Program-made: the position numbers and the translations under genes
From: Dryococelus australis
Lineage: Eukaryota > Arthropoda > Insecta > Phasmatodea > Phasmatidae
Direction of reading: 5' to 3'
Assembly (NCBI GenBank): GCA_029891345.1
Contig: CM056997.1
Location: forward strand, 212,513,212-212,577,211
Length of the DNA stretch: 64,000 nt
The notes under the pieces: model-generated
What the model was told of the DNA's origin: nothing
The model's database searches: none
What the model saw: the letters and a program-made list of their open reading frames with translations, nothing else
Shown: positions 11,063 through 23,125 of the stretch, piece by piece
How the letters are laid out: the number at the start of each line of letters is the position of its first letter
Position numbering within the stretch: the first letter of the stretch is position 1

Positions 11063-13456
11063 TCGTTGTCTACTGAGAAATGGAGCGTTTATGTCTATTC
11101 TAGTGATGTTGATATCGGAAGAAAATACATCGATATTCTTTATATTTACTTTTATAAAATTATCTTTTTACGAAACGATATATTGAAAGTGAAATACAGA
11201 ATTTCGATTGACCGGAATCCGAAAATTTATGTATTAAAGTCTTTGGCAAATGTAAAATTGCTGGCCATATTACATACTTAGTACACGAGGCATTGTAGAG
11301 ATATGTGGTACCTGTGTTGGTGCATGTTATCAAAGTAAAGACAGTACATTTTTTTTCAATTGTTGTATTTTCGAAACACAGCTTATTAAAAGACCATTTC
11401 AAAATATTTATTTCCGATACCTGGTAAAAAAAATACTGATTTCTATAAAATACCGTCAAAATACATCGACGATTCATATCGATATATCGTTGATATAATG
11501 TCGTAATTTCTATATATAGGTTTTTTTTTTTTTTATCATTCCTAACCTATTCAGAGTATCATCACACTTTGTTAATAAAACCTTTCAAACATCAGCTTAT
11601 GTGTAACGTGTTTTTTGTCTCCTAAATATGTACTGTATCACACACTGAGAAAAAAATGGCTGTAGGAACCACTTAGACAGTAAAAATGGGGACAGCCATC
11701 TGATGAATTGTAGGTCCTACCATTACATGGAATACGAACATGGATGTCTGTTGCATTCCTGACTGTGTTTGAATGTGCTATTGTGCATAGGATTGCTACA
11801 GCAGAGCGCTGTGTTTCTAGTAAGTTACCGAACAGACAGCATAGCATATCTATCAGACCAACATCCACAATGTTTGATTGTTCTTATGTAAGTCAAAATA
11901 TTACTAACCAAACAGAATATTCTGTTGCTGCTGCGCATTTAAAACCGGTTAGAAAACTGTTCAGCACTAGTGACAGAACATTCTGTTAAGTTACTACAAT
12001 TCTGATTAGTGTTGTGGGAGCAATTCAAATATTGTAGAAATTGTGTTTCGTTGGGGATGCTGTGTGTTTTGTACAAGAACACAGTGCTTTGATGTAGCAA
12101 CCATACGCAGAGTAGCAAATACATCCACAGGCGGGAATACAACAAATAATTCTGTCGTTATTGCTACCTACGTTAACAATATTTAGAGGTTATCTACCAT
12201 CCATCATCAGACGGCTGTTCCTAATAATGAACTAAATATTTTCTTTATTATTTGTATGAATAAATACATAAAGAAATTAGGCGTGTTGGTAACGCCTAGT
12301 AAGAGATAGTTCTTATGAAAAATATTACCAAACAGTGCGCTCACTGTAATTTCCTAGATTCAGTTACGTTTGGTTTGTATGAGCGAAAGAATAGTCTGCA
12401 CGTAGAAATTTAGCAGGACTTCAAAAATTTCAGAAATAACGGATGAACTATAGTTTCTTCTCGCTTCGTGCATATTTAGCATCGCCACTCAAATAAACAT
12501 TCGGTGAATAATTGTTTCTTTATAAGATCAGTAAATTTGTTACAAATAAGCCAATTCTTATTACAATGAGAATAAACTACAAGAAAAGAATTTTAGTAAC
12601 CACTAATTTGAAAATTGCTTTTTTACATCAACCTTGCCAACATGGTTACTCCAGTTACTCCCGTGTGTGTTTATGCAAAACTGTAAAGATACGGAAAGGA
12701 ATTTTTTTCTTTCTCAAATATTCATTTCATAATTACAGCATTGAATATTCGACAAACTGTTATACGCAAAAAGAGACAAGCTTTAGAAGCTCAGAGCCAA
12801 AAAAAAATTAATTGATCTGGTTATACGCAAACTAGGGAATACGGCTCCCACCAGCTGCACGTCCTCATTCCTCGGTGTACCAGAAATTTCCAGACAACGT
12901 ATAGAAATCTCTACAAGCGTTACCAGCCGCGTACGTCACGAGTTCTGAATTCTTGTTCCAGCCGTGAAGCATGACGGGGTAACGCTCCAGCAGTCAGCCC
13001 AGACACGCTGAACACACTGGAACATTCCTGACCCTTCGTAAGAGCAAGTTATAAATACCATCACTAAACGCTGGCGAGATTGATCTACTGCTCTAAGTTG
13101 TGGTTACCAACTTGTTCAGATTTTCCAAAAGGGACTCTTCCGACTATTTGACACTCGGCATCTGATCTCAATAAAATGATCGAGGAGAACTGTTGTGAGG
13201 AGAACAGTTTCGAATACCTTTCAAAAGTCAGTATCATGCCTCAGTCATCAGTTTCTTTAAACATACAAGACATAACAAATGATTAGTGGGACCTATATTC
13301 ATAATTCAGTGTGATTAGAATGTCTGATTTAATCGACTTTAAAACTGGCGGCACCAACACACGCTGGAAAGAAATACTATACACGTCTTGACAAGTGCTA
13401 CTTCCACGAACGCATCACTCGTACCCGAATCCCACCTGTCGACACAGCAGTTCTAA
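11063..13456. other. No gene recognised
   Basis: AT-rich DNA with ORFs up to 105 codons (minus, 11160-11477; plus, 12512-12811). These are lysine/asparagine/tyrosine-rich as expected from base composition and show no domain. Confidence 0.5.
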
Positions 13457-14008
13457 ATATATGTGATCACTTGGTTAGAACATAGAAGATAACATGATTG
13501 TAATATATGTGATCACTTGGTTAGAACATAGAAGATAACATGATTGTAATATATGTGATCACTTGGTTAGAACATAGAAGATAACATGATTGTAATATAT
13601 GTGATCACTTGGTTAGAACATAGAAGATAACATGATTGTAATATATGTGATCACTTGGTTAGAACATAGAAGATAACATGATTGTAATATATGTGATCAC
13701 TTGGTTAGAACATAGAAGATAACATGATTGTAATATATGTGATCACTTGGTTAGAACATAGAAGATAACATGATTGTAATATATGTGATCACTTGGTTAG
13801 AACATAGAAGATAACATGATTGTAATATATGTGATCACTTGGTTAGAACATAGAAGATAACATGATTGTAATATATGTGATCACTTGGTTAGAACATAGA
13901 AGATAACATGATTGTAATATATGTGATCACTTGGTTAGAACATAGAAGATAACATGATTGTAATATATGTGATCACTTGGTTAGAACATAGAAGATAACA
14001 TGATTGTA
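13457..14008. repeat. Satellite array, 12 x 46 bp
   Basis: Twelve consecutive 46-bp units, each beginning ATATATGTGATCACTTGGTT and ending AACATGATTGTA. The span is exactly 552 bp. I see no variant base between units. Each unit carries the palindrome GTGATCAC. There are no spacers, so it is not a CRISPR array. The homogeneity implies very recent amplification or an assembly product. Confidence 0.95.
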
Positions 14009-14800
14009 ATCGCGCTAGGGGAAAATTACCGACATTTTCTTCATTAATATTCAGTTTATTTTAGAAGAAGTTTATGATATGCGATACGCTATGACGCCGA
14101 GTCTTGTATCTGTAGAGGATAATAATGTTAGCATAATAGTTCAGGGAATGCTATAAAATGTGGGGGAGTTGGAAACTTCACACCAAGTGGAGGTTTAAGG
14201 ACAGTGGTGATTCAGAAAGAGGTTTGTCCGCCATCTTGTATTTACGTATATTCGTCCTTGACTTAATTACCAGATTCAATAGTTAAAAACGAAATTTTTC
14301 AGGGCAGGGGGGAACATATAAATATATATTTTGAAAAACCCGTATAGTTTTTCTTCTTCTATTCGCTTCACATTTGTAACCCTGGTCAAATATTCCCGCA
14401 TTATTAAGTAGTTGTTGTCCCGCATTGTTACGTATCGATTTACCTGAATCTGTACAAACTTTATAAAAAAATTCTTTTAAGTAGTACTTTGTGTCACATC
14501 AAGTTGGATGGGATTTATGACACTTTACCGTTCCATTTACAGATAATATTGCACTTATCTCACAGGAATATCATGTGAACAGTTGCTGATGGATACCATA
14601 TGATGTTACGAACGTTTTTAAAAACGCTGTGTATTTGATGCTGTCTACGAATATACTGACACACTAGGGAAAGCAGTTTGGAGATCAATGATTCAAGAAT
14701 GGGGTTGTTTTGTTAATTCTTAAACGTTTTGATACATACAAATATTATTTTATTGAGTCGGCCTTCTTCAAATGGACATTGCAATCGCAGCACTAAAATT
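14009..14800. other. No gene seen
   Basis: AT-rich single-copy-looking DNA between two tandem arrays. No ORF of note. Confidence 0.5.
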
Positions 14801-14884
14801 AACATCCGTATGTGATCTTTACAGTAATAACATCCGTATGTGATCTTTACAGTATTAACATCCGTATGTGATCTTTACAGTATT
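14801..14884. repeat. Minisatellite, 3 x 28 bp
   Basis: Three units at 14801, 14829 and 14857 of AACATCCGTATGTGATCTTT plus ACAGTAWT, nearly identical. Confidence 0.9.
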
Positions 14885-16689
14885 ATCATCATCATTATTA
14901 CGTTCGCATTCTTCTGCTGGCAGATAAGCTGTAACAGCTTGGAACTCTACTTAACCATACTTACAGAGATAGTTAGCTTAATGTAACTTAAAGGCTGTTC
15001 TCGGTCAGATGAGCATTTTTGAAACAAAACTTTGAAAAATATCATTGTTCCTTCCTGCATATATTTTAACTGGCACATTGACTTGAAACGTCCAGTAACG
15101 TTGATACTGACAGGGATGGAATAGTTGCATGTCTTACAGTTGAATTAAAAGTGTTAGACAAACATTAGTGATTACTGAAGTTATTCATTTCGCTTTCAGT
15201 TTTCTAATGCATATCCGTTTAAGAATTGACACATTTGTAAAATATGTACTTTTATAATAATTTCTTAGTTTCGCTTGACCGACTCATGAATAAAGTATTT
15301 ACTTCTCTGGCAATGTTGGTTTCACATGTGGTGGAAAAATACGCAATGTGCATACAAGTAGATGTTAATCAGAGCTTTCAAAAGTTCTCACTCACTTTCT
15401 GTTATTGTCTCTGTCATACGATATTCATGTTTGTGAGTTTCTGAATACTCTTGTTTGTTTCGTGTTAGCTTTTGAAGCTTCATACTCTTTTTGGTGACAA
15501 ATTTATGGAGATTGCCTTTAAAGTCCCGTATTATAATATCAAAATTCATTAAAATAAGATCAAATAATTCTCAGATTATTTAATCCCAATCCGAATACAC
15601 CGCAGCGTTGTCACATTCCTTTATTAATTAAGTAATAACGTCAAACAGGCGATTATTGGCAAAATAACTGAACACACGAAATGAAAGACGAAATGTAATG
15701 TTCCAAATCCTCTTACAACTACCTAATAATATAAATAATACGTCAATGTTAAGTTTTAAAATTTATCCTGGACAGTCATCTGGGGAAAGTTGCAGATTTG
15801 TTACATTTGTATGTAATATGTTCTTTACATATGTTTTAATCAAAACATGCTACCACATAATGAACTCTATTTTTCCTTTTCAAATCCAGCCACTTGAGTA
15901 TTGTAGCATTGTGTCGTTTATCACAGTGAATATATAAGTTTCATTGTCTAAAATGGTTTCATGTCATATACTTCACGTACTAGCAAATGAGCAAGAGAAA
16001 TTCTGCTGAGAATTTAATTATAGCTAAGTTACTCAACGTTATTACTTCCGAGAGCTTTTTCTTCAAACCTACGAAAATATTCAGAAAACATGTAGGACCT
16101 CAACGAATGCTCTCAGGTCACGTACGTTATGGAAAGCGTAGATAATCGTCCGAAAAATGTTACTAAAATAACAGTAAACTTTTATTACTTCATATGTTCA
16201 ATTAACGGAGCCCATCTCCTAGTCTGAAGGCCCGTAATGAAATATATTCTCCGGGAACTTGAGAAAATGATCATGCAATTTCTCGTGTCACAACTCTTCC
16301 ATCACTTCGGCGAGAGTTGGGATGTTTCCTATGCTGTAACCTGAGAGAGCCGCTGACGTATATTACTCTGGACAGACATATTCATACGTTTCCAGTAGCA
16401 AAACGACTACTCATTTCTTCACGGCAGACAATTTTACACACCAGGAGTTGGAATTTTTTATACTTTTAAACGACTGAGTTGTACTTAACAGCAGTAATTT
16501 TACATGTTACAGCTGAAGTTTGGTTAAATATATTCTAAGTTAAGTACGTGGTGCCACATAGTATCAACTACTAAACAAAAGTAAAAACTGAAAATAACAT
16601 AGTTGAGATCGTTTCATAGCGAATGCTTCAATTTTAATTCGAGAGTGTAATGTTTTCCCCCGAAATAATATTTATCTACCACTGAAACA
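14885..16689. other. No gene recognised
   Basis: AT-rich DNA. Plus-strand ORFs at 15244-15444 and 15698-15937 are Phe/Ile/Tyr-rich and probably compositional. Confidence 0.5.
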
Positions 16690-16880
16690 TACATTCTAAA
16701 TTCAAATCAATGGAAAACCACTGATTCTCTATGAAATTCAATGACTCGAATCAGTGAAAATTGCTCCACTTGCAATCATTGCCAAACCACAGGTTGTTTC
16801 AGTTAAAGAATTCCACTGATTGAATAAGTGACGAGAAAAAATTTCCCTGATTGAATAAGTGATGGCGAACTACAGCGACG
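16690..16880. mobile_element. Partial copy of CAGTGAAA foldback family
   Basis: Starts ACATTCTAAATTCAAATCAA, resembling the terminus of the element at 46024-47195, and continues with repeated CACTGATT / AATCAGTGAAAATTG words. The opposite terminus is not found nearby. Confidence 0.45.
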
Positions 16881-17100
16881 AATTAAATTTTTTTAAATCG
16901 AATTTAGCCAAATAATTACGAGAAATAAATATATTTACGATAGTATACTATTTATATTGCGCAGTTTGCCGAAATTAAAAAAAAGTGAAAGACATTTCTG
17001 CAGATGTTCGGGATTGAATACACACCTCTTCTCCACTTTTATTTTAGACCATTACATTACCGTCTCCGCTATCAAATCACATTGATGATGAAGAGGTATA

Positions 17101-17329
17101 GACTATTCATTGTAGAGTGAGCACTTTATGAAGTCCTCTAATTAGGAATAATAGTCAATAAAAATATTTTGTTCTTCCCTTAGACGTTAATTTTCAACTC
17201 CGGTGAAATATATACTCTGTCTTTATTACTTACATGGCAATATTTATTTTAAAAAGTTGTGTATTGATAAAAAATGGCTGATAGAAAAAAACTATGGCTT
17301 CAAAAGTGATCACTTTATCATGAACGCCT
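17101..17329. mobile_element. TA-flanked MITE, family A copy 2
   Basis: Left end GACTATTCATTGTAGAGTGA then GCACTTT. The reverse complement of the right end is AGGCGTTCATGATAAAGTGA then TCACTTTT. TA flanks both sides. Its internal sequence resembles copy 1 in opposite orientation. Confidence 0.7.
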
Positions 17330-17439
17330 TATAACAGTTTGCAGTTTTACGGGCTTTGTTACAATCAGCACTGTAGTTTTTAATTTACTACATACCGACT
17401 GGCGACTGTTATAGTTCCACCAATCACGTGTCTTCAAAA

Positions 17440-18500
17440 TAGACACTTTGTGCTTGTTTTTTCAGATGGTGTTTGTGTTATTAATGACTGTGATGTATTA
17501 ATATGTAGTGAAAATGAAACACAATTACGTGAATGTCAAGAATATTTAACCAGCTTACCTAATAAATCTATAACTTATATAATTGAATCTGAACACTTAA
17601 ATATTTCACAAAATGTCTCAGAGACAAAGTCAAAAGACAATAGTTCTGAGTTTAGTAATAGCAATATGCCAGAATCATTGTTGTCTAACCTACAAACATC
17701 AACAGTGTTGTTGGCATGTGCCTGGCTCTAAACCAACTGACTATCCTGTCAGAATCATTTCATATTAAACAGCTCGCAGATCGTACCTTTCACATTCAAG
17801 TCTCCTGGTTCAAGAATTTCAAATAGTGGCTTCAATTTCTATCGTTATTTCCATTGATCACAAGAATAACTGTTGGCTGAGAAAATGAAAATTGTTTTAT
17901 TGCAGTAGGCTTCAAAAATTGGAAACATGCTCTGGAAAATTTCGTAGATATGATACCGTAAATTGTAGCCGCTATGAGTTATCAGCAGTTGCAACAGCCT
18001 ATTGAAATACAACTATATTCTGAAAAACCTCGAAACCGCTATACATAAGCTGTTGCTAGTGTGTGTAAACATTATGTTAAGGAATATTTACGCTATCATA
18101 GGTGCAGCACTGCAAGGGTTGCAATCAAAGTTCGTTCAGGAAGGACTGAAATGATTGCCAGTCCTAATCAGCATTGATTTCAGGACCAACGTAGACTCAT
18201 TTACTAAAATTGCATCCATGTATAGTATTACATCTCTGTGAAATGAACTGATGATTTTAAAGCGACAATATAATGTGTTATGTCTCAGTGGTGATCAAAA
18301 TTTACTCAAGAAAATAGTGCAAGAAATGCGGTCCTTGTTCAAGAATACCGAAATTTTGGTACTACTATTGATCGAAGTGTGCAGCTGATCTTGGGAAGTA
18401 GAACGGAGTTTCAGTTGTTTACACCACCTGTAAATGTAATCCTTGAGGAAGAATATGACACTACAGCGACCGATTCATGTGATGATTAGCTACTCTCACC
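17440..18500 (+). pseudogene. Decayed ORF region, possibly hAT-type transposase
   Basis: An open stretch of 93 codons (17450-17731) with an acidic, Ser/Asn-rich sequence begins the region, followed by short reading stretches in changing frames. Near 17910 one frame reads GFKNWKHALE, which resembles the zinc-finger end seen in hAT-related proteins (GFxNWKxALE). Near 18385-18410 another reads WEVERSFSCLHHL, which resembles the C-terminal hAT dimerisation signature (xxVERSFSxLxxL). Both motifs lie on the same strand in the expected order. Stops are frequent, and no terminal repeats or 8-bp duplication were found. A zinc-finger host gene relic is an alternative. Confidence 0.35.
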
Positions 18501-19446
18501 AGGATCTACAGAACAGCTTGGACCTCTGTAATTTGATGGTCACGTTTATAGCAGCAAATGATCGCAGTGTTGTTCACATTTAGTACAATAAGTACTTAAT
18601 ACACAATATAGTATGTTGAATTGCATATTGTATAGGGAAATATACTGTATTACAAAATCTTACATTATTTTGAGAAACTAACTAGTAATATTGAGGACGA
18701 GAAGATAGGTACATAAAGGCTGGGTGAAAGTGTGTATCATACATGTACGAGTATTAATAAGAGGAGATATTTATTTGTTAGAGAATGGCAAAGAGAAACT
18801 AAATTGGCGACAGTTGAATAAAGGGGCAGGGGAGAAAAATTTTCACGAAAATGCTAGTGGTCGTTTGGGTAGGCTATGTGCATGCGAAATATGATGCCCT
18901 TAGCTTATACGGTTTAGGAATGGCAAAGGTACACATAAAATAGTCTGTATGTTTTGGTGTAGAGTGACGAAGGAAGGGTTAAGTGTGAATATCTGACAAA
19001 GAAAGGTAATATGCCAAGGAGTGTAGGACCGTACAAAATATGAAGGTTGCATGAGAAACGGTTTACGAAATAAAACGGAGTAGCTAATTGAAAATACCGT
19101 GTGTGAGGGCAGATTAAAGGAGAGAGGGTAGATTGTAGAGTAGTTTAAAAATTAATATGAATATACAAGGGGAAGCATATGTGAACATATAGAGAGCTGT
19201 AACAGCGTATAGTTGAAAGAGTTATAAAGTGTAATTTGAAATATAAATAAGGTCATAAAATAAAGTTGAGAATGACCTACGACGTTTTAGCCTACTTTCC
19301 GAAGGAAAGATAGACTTATGCAATCACCCGAATGTCTCTCTGGAATGTACCTCCCTCCTCCCCCAACCTAATGACATTAAAACCCGACAACCCAATTTCA
19401 CTAAACTACGAGCACGAATAGTGTTCAGCAACGACGGCAATTTGAA
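18501..19446. other. No gene seen
   Basis: Purine-rich on the plus strand at about 18660-19260 (many AGGA/GGAG words), with dense stops. A C-rich patch lies near 19350-19362. Confidence 0.45.
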
Positions 19447-19800
19447 AATTAAGCAACTACGTTATATATGGGGAACCATTTAATCTGTTTAAACCAAATT
19501 TGGTACGTCGACAGTGCAAGATCTAAGCATTTGAGTTAGAAACCGATAAATTTATTGATGCATTATTTTGAAAAAAGTGCAAATTGAAAAATAAAGCATT
19601 TACACTATATCTCGGGAACCATACAACCAATTTGAACCAAATTGGGTACATTAGCAGTGCGTGATGTAATCACTGAATTTAGAAAGTGATAATATTATTA
19701 ATCTGCCACTTTGTATGATAGTGTAACATGAATAATAAAGCATTTACGTTGTATCTCGTTAACTACAAATCCTAACTCTGTCATTTTTGGCATATAAGTA
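19447..19800. repeat. Degenerate tandem repeat, 144-bp period
   Basis: The AAGC-A-TTAC...GGGAACCAT block recurs at about 19447 and 19591, and its start again at 19735, giving 144-bp spacing twice. Units share CAATTTGAACCAAATT-like and AGAAA-GATAA-TTATT blocks. A further similar segment lies near 20285-20390, so this may be the remnant of a larger satellite. Confidence 0.65.
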
Positions 19801-20404
19801 ATACCATTATAAAACATGTTTATATATGAAATTTAAATTTTAAAAACTCTTATTTTTAAAATGGCTGCAATATAGATATTTTTAGGTTCAATTCCTTTAT
19901 ACACATTTTCTTTTGACCTGTTTCGAACAGATTTGTTATGCTGAAAGTATATATTGCAAACATCGAAAGTCTAAAAGTATGGCCTCTTTTATTCACTATT
20001 TTGTAAGATCGCACCGCTTGAAAAATTAAGTTTCAAGTGGTATTTCCTACCGAATTTGACACTTGTGTAATAATACTACAGCATGTCATATAAACTGACA
20101 TGTTTTGATTGGACAAAATATTTTTTTATAACGGCCACATATACATCATAGACTACTATGCTATATCTATAAAATCATGTAACAAATTACAACTTAACTT
20201 TGTATGCTGGCAGTATTTACGCAAGCATAAAATTGGTTAATATACTAAATCGTTTGTTAGACATTTTAAAAGATAGCTTTAAATGAAAGATTAAGCATTT
20301 TTCTCCTATTTCGGGAAACAATTAATGATACCCATTAAATTCAGACTACAAGTTATATTTTGTAGTCTATCTAAATTTGTATGACTTAAGGCTACCGCTT
20401 CCTC

Positions 20405-20870
20405 GAGCTTTTCTACGCATTTGAGGCTGAGAAGCGCGGGAGCAATAAGGACGACACTACCACGCTTATCAAGTGCGCCATCGTCTCTAAGCGTAAGGCT
20501 CTGATCTGGCGTGCAGTGTTATAGTCGAATTGGCTATAACTATGGGACTTTCAGCGACCACCCAATTGTTTTATTGATGGAAAGCCTGTAGGAAGGTTCA
20601 ATGCAGGATGCTTGAGGTGTTTTGTATGCATCTGATGCGCATATTTTGAGCTATAGCGCTTTGAAAAAGCTGTTTTTAGCCATTTTAGAGTACTCTGGAA
20701 TTGTGTTTTTAATGAGCGTGACGTCTTGAAATCACTGGACAGTTCTCGTATAAAATGTGTGTTCGTTTCGTAAATCAGCACAAAGGACGCACGTTTAATA
20801 GTATAATTGAGGAACGTGTATTTGAAACACTCAACAGCGCAGTTCAAGTGCCCAGGTAAAAGGGACCCTT
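20405..20870 (+). repeat. Dispersed repeat B, second long copy
   Basis: Collinear with 10105-10620: GAGAAGCGCGGGAGC, GGCGTGCAGTGTT, TATGGGACTTTCAGCG, TTTTATTGATGG, TGACGTC. The 98-codon minus-strand ORF inside it is not matched in the other copy and is taken as incidental. Confidence 0.55.
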
Positions 20871-20923
20871 AAAGAGGCAGTCACATATTTCAAAATAACA
20901 GCCGTGTACGTATTGTGGGTATA

Positions 20924-21354
20924 GGTTGTTCACGGTAAAATGAGCACTTTTGAAAGCCTTGCTTAAGATCTAATTAAAAGCACATTGCGTATCCTTCCGC
21001 CTTATGTAAAATTAAAATTTTCACGAGCATCATTACTTTATTTATGCGTCGGTCAAGTGAAACTGTGAGATTATTAGAAAAGTTAATATGTTACAAATCT
21101 GCTCATTTTTACACTTCGATGGATTAAAAAAAAACAATATGCTAAAGAAATAACTTAAGTTATCACAAATGGTCACCGAACACTTTTTATTCGACGTTTA
21201 GACATGGAACTAATTTCCCTTAATCATTAATAATCATTACCAACATTACTTGGTGTGTGTCATTCTTTGCGTCCGTTAAAATATATGCAGGTAGGAGCAG
21301 TGACTTTTTTCTAATGTTGAGTTCAAATGTGCTCACTTTATCGGGAACAGCCTT
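20924..21354. mobile_element. TA-flanked MITE, family A copy 3
   Basis: Left end GGTTGTTCACGGTAAAATGA then GCACTTTTGAAA. The reverse complement of the right end is AGGCTGTTCCCGATAAAGTG then AGCACATTTGAA. TA flanks are present. At 431 bp it is longer than copies 1 and 2. Confidence 0.7.
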
Positions 21355-22904
21355 TAACAAGCCACGAGTCCCGAACAATTGAAGCGTTCTCTCGAATAAA
21401 TCTGTACGGCACATATTGCAATTTACAGGAAATGGAAAAATAACAGTTTAGCTATTGCAGAGAATGAACACAAGGTTCTTCTGTATTAACATATTTGTAT
21501 CCGTTTTGCACACAGAGTGTTTAAAATACAATATTGTACGTTTCTTAATTGCACCGAGCATGGCCTTTTGGAAATACATTATGCTTACATCGGAATAATT
21601 CTCTATAGCCTTTGATATAAATAGCATTATTCCATAACACTGTGTACTCTGCTGTACAATGTGTGTTAGAAAGATATAAACTAGTTACAAATAAACTTAG
21701 GAACGGATTACTTGGGTATTAACAAAATGATAACACACTATTTATCGACACAAGACAAATATCCGGAACATTGAAGTCAGTTATCACATAGTATATTTTC
21801 GTAAATTAGTATGAACGTTGACGCCATATATTGAATTATGTCCAACAGGTCCCTTTTATTCTCCTTAGTAACTTTCAGAGGCCCGTTATAGAGAAAACGA
21901 AAATAACAAGGTTACGTTTGGTTAGGTTAGGTAGGTTAGGTTAGGTAGGTTAGGTTATGTAATGTTACGTCACATTACGTTATGCCATCTCAATGATAGC
22001 AGGTGGGCCTAGGCGAATTCAATCACAAGATACCATTTCAAAAGATTTTAACAAATGAATCGACCGCACATGTATATTTTCAAGTTAGATTATTATTTTT
22101 TCTGAATCCTTCAAGTTACAAAAATTTCAAAAACAATTACAATATATCGCACAATGTTACACATTGAGCTATCTGTAACATTCACATCACTAGTAACAAT
22201 TAGCACAACATCCTACACGGTGTCTTACCCATGGACGAAGTACGTTGTGGCTGCGGCGCACTCTCACACCTCGAGGATCACCCCATCACAGTCTTACCCA
22301 GACTTCAACAGTGTTTCTGAGAGCAGGTGGCTTTTTGAGAACCAGCTCAATACATCCTACGTCCTTGAAATCTTCCGTCGTCTTGTCCTGAATACTAAGT
22401 TTTGAGGGTTCGACGAAGCCTCTGCAATAACATGCTTCCATTTAGAGGGAACCATCACTTTCTCTTCTCTACCAGTGCGAAGTCCCTGTCACAGGGGAGG
22501 AAACTGCGAGCCGAACATAGAAACTTCTAATAGATTCCTATGAAGTACTTGCAATTGATCAAGTGGAAAATGGAGCGCAAGAATTCTCCAGTTGTTTTTC
22601 TGCCCGTCAAAGCGGTCGGACCATAAAATCAGCTTCCGTTCCATACCTCCTTCAAGCTCATTTTATTACTCATCACAAATTTAAGCCAACAGAATGGCAT
22701 TTCAACTGGACCCCTCTTGCGGCGGATTCATTCCACAAATTAACAGCGATGTTTCCCGTATCTACGTCATGAATCGTGAAAATGTACGACAACAGCTGTC
22801 TCTGATAGAATACCGTTGAATTGGATCAGCGTAGGACCAAGAAAATCCTGTTAAAGACTAACATATATCACATGTATATTGTTGTTCGCTTTAGCCATTT
22901 CCTT
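21355..22904. other. No gene recognised
   Basis: Contains a telomere-like tract (listed separately). Plus ORFs at 22154-22405 and 22563-22772 (83 and 69 codons) lie in a less AT-rich stretch, but no domain is recognised. Confidence 0.45.
21919..21957 (+). repeat. Interstitial TTAGG telomere-like tract
   Basis: About seven TTAGG words in GGTTAGGTTAGGTAGGTTAGG-type order, some in TAGG form. TTAGG is the common insect telomere unit. The tract is short and interstitial. Confidence 0.7.
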
Positions 22905-23125
22905 CCCTCCAAAGCGATCCGGATTCGATCCCCGACCGGGTCACCGTATTTTCGCACGTGGGAGTCGTGCCGGACGATGCCGTTGGTCAGCGGGCTTTCT
23001 CGGGGATCTTCGGTTTCCCCGCTCTTTCATTCCGGCGCTGCTCCATACTCACCTTAATCACCCTCGTCGGCTTTCAAGACCTCAACGTTAAGAGCCGTCA
23101 AATTCTCTTCACTCAATTTCGTAAT
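22905..23125 (+). mobile_element. tRNA-headed SINE, 5'-truncated copy
   Basis: Starts within the B-box region (GGATTCGATCCCCGACCGGG), continues with the ATTTTCGCACGTGGGAGTCG core and CATTCCGGCGCTGCTCCATA, and ends with a tail containing CGTCGGCTTTCAAGACCTC and GAGCCGTCAAATTCTCTTC. Confidence 0.7.

Noticed and set aside
13457-14008. CRISPR-like appearance of evenly spaced repeats
   Set aside because: The whole 46-bp period is repeated with no variable spacers, and the context is eukaryotic. It is a tandem satellite.
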